A stretch of DNA of 6,386 bases from Aequitasia sp047973235 (GTDB lineage: Bacteria; Bacillota; Clostridia; Lachnospirales; Lachnospiraceae), in assembly GCA_047973235.1 (NCBI GenBank), contig JBKEBP010000154.1:1-6386 (forward strand). The letters are read 5' to 3'. Shown here piece after piece: positions 6,228 through 6,386 of this stretch. The notes under the pieces are model-generated. The model ran no database searches, was not told where the DNA came from, and worked only from the letters and a program-made list of their open reading frames with translations. How positions within the stretch are numbered: the stretch's first letter is position 1; every line of letters begins with the position of its first letter. A program made the translations under genes and the position numbers.

Positions 6228-6256
6228 TAGACACAAAAAGTTGAACACTTTATAAT
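6228..6256 (+). promoter_or_regulatory. Strong candidate sigma-A promoter of the divergent gene
   Basis: TAGACA (6228-6233, 5 of 6 matches) and a perfect TATAAT (6251-6256) are separated by the ideal 17 bases on the plus strand. Transcription would start near 6263, leaving a leader of about 115 bases before ATG 6377. The spacer contains TTGAACA (6241-6247), a motif repeated upstream, which would place a bound protein directly on the promoter. Confidence 0.7.
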
Positions 6257-6338
6257 AATCAACATAAAAAGCAATTTGGTAATATGTCAAGAACTAATTT
6301 GATATGATTTTCAGAAAGAAGAGTAACTTTAATAGACC

Positions 6339-6360
6339 TACGGTTTTTAGGAAAAACGTA
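6339..6360 (+). promoter_or_regulatory. Leader hairpin just before the divergent gene's ribosome binding site
   Basis: TAC-G-GTTTTT pairs with AAAAACGTA (6339-6348 with 6352-6360), giving 9 bp with one bulged G and a 3-base AGG loop. It ends 4 bases before AAGGTG (6365-6370). It could modulate access to the ribosome binding site. There is no U-run, so it is not a terminator. Confidence 0.3.
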
Positions 6361-6376
6361 AGTTAAGGTGTTCGAT

Positions 6377-6386
6377 ATGGATTACC
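6377..6386 (+). CDS. Start of a divergent gene, product unknown (first three codons only)
   Basis: ATG 6377 is followed by GAT and TAC before the window ends, so the product (Met-Asp-Tyr...) cannot be identified. The call rests on signals: AAGGTG (6365-6370) 6 bases upstream of the ATG, and a near-consensus promoter about 120 bases upstream on the same strand. A sugar-related enzyme or second regulator would be usual beside such a transporter, but nothing here shows it. Confidence 0.45.

Larger units (their letters stand above)
5942..6376. other. Divergent intergenic control region (435 bases, no gene)
   Basis: No convincing ORF is present. The longest plus-strand frame noticed (6004-6099, 31 codons) has no ribosome binding site. 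The region carries the minus-strand permease promoter candidate near 5986-6014, two inverted repeats (6134-6171 and 6171-6212), a strong plus-strand promoter (6228-6256), and a leader hairpin (6339-6360) before the divergent gene start at 6377. Confidence 0.7.

Noticed and set aside
1..6386. Catabolite-repression (cre) sites, tRNA/rRNA genes, CRISPR arrays, insertion-sequence ends, or a novel defence or mobile system
   Set aside because: By reading both strands I found no convincing TGWAANCGNTNWCA match, no clover-leaf, no regular spaced repeats, no transposase and no terminal repeats. The genes form a recognisable sugar-import locus.

Overview
The window looks like a carbohydrate-uptake locus from a low-GC Gram-positive bacterium. 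A gut or soil Lachnospiraceae/Clostridia-type Firmicute is the best guess. The reasons are the AT-rich sequence, strong purine-rich Shine-Dalgarno sites, a lipoprotein solute-binding protein with a Ser/Thr-rich linker, and a membrane-spanning AraC-type regulator of the Bacillus YtdP/YesS kind. The organism call is inference from style, not from a marker gene. All complete genes lie on the minus strand, so the locus reads from right to left.

Right edge (5942-6386): a roughly 435-base intergenic region separates the transporter genes from a divergent plus-strand gene, of which only the ribosome binding site and first three codons (6377 onward) are visible. It carries a good plus-strand promoter (TAGACA-17-TATAAT), a minus-strand promoter candidate for the transporter genes, two inverted repeats, and three copies of the heptamer TTGAACA, one inside the spacer of the plus-strand promoter.

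4066-5941: two ABC permease genes, LplB/YteP-like then YtcP-like, 16 bases apart and probably co-translated. They end at a 19-bp perfect inverted repeat (3977-4029) that probably acts as a terminator. No ATPase gene is visible, as is usual for this CUT1-type branch, which relies on a shared MsmX-like ATPase.

1506-3878: a large one-component sensor-regulator with two membrane segments, an extracellular sensing domain of about 240 residues, and a cytoplasmic C-terminal AraC DNA-binding domain. The ribosome binding site favours the internal Met at 3878 over the longer open frame from 3911.

1-1505: a 354-base gap with weak terminator-like and alternative hairpins, a promoter candidate and a structured leader, followed by the gene for the lipoprotein solute-binding protein, which runs off the left edge.

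Working model (inference): the binding lipoprotein captures an oligosaccharide outside the membrane, the two permeases import it using a shared ATPase, and the membrane-bound AraC protein senses an extracellular sugar and activates the transporter and binding-protein promoters. The components are a known type. The parts worth a second look are the segmented transcription (three apparent promoters for one transporter), the folded leader of the binding-protein mRNA, and the repeated motif at the divergent promoter.
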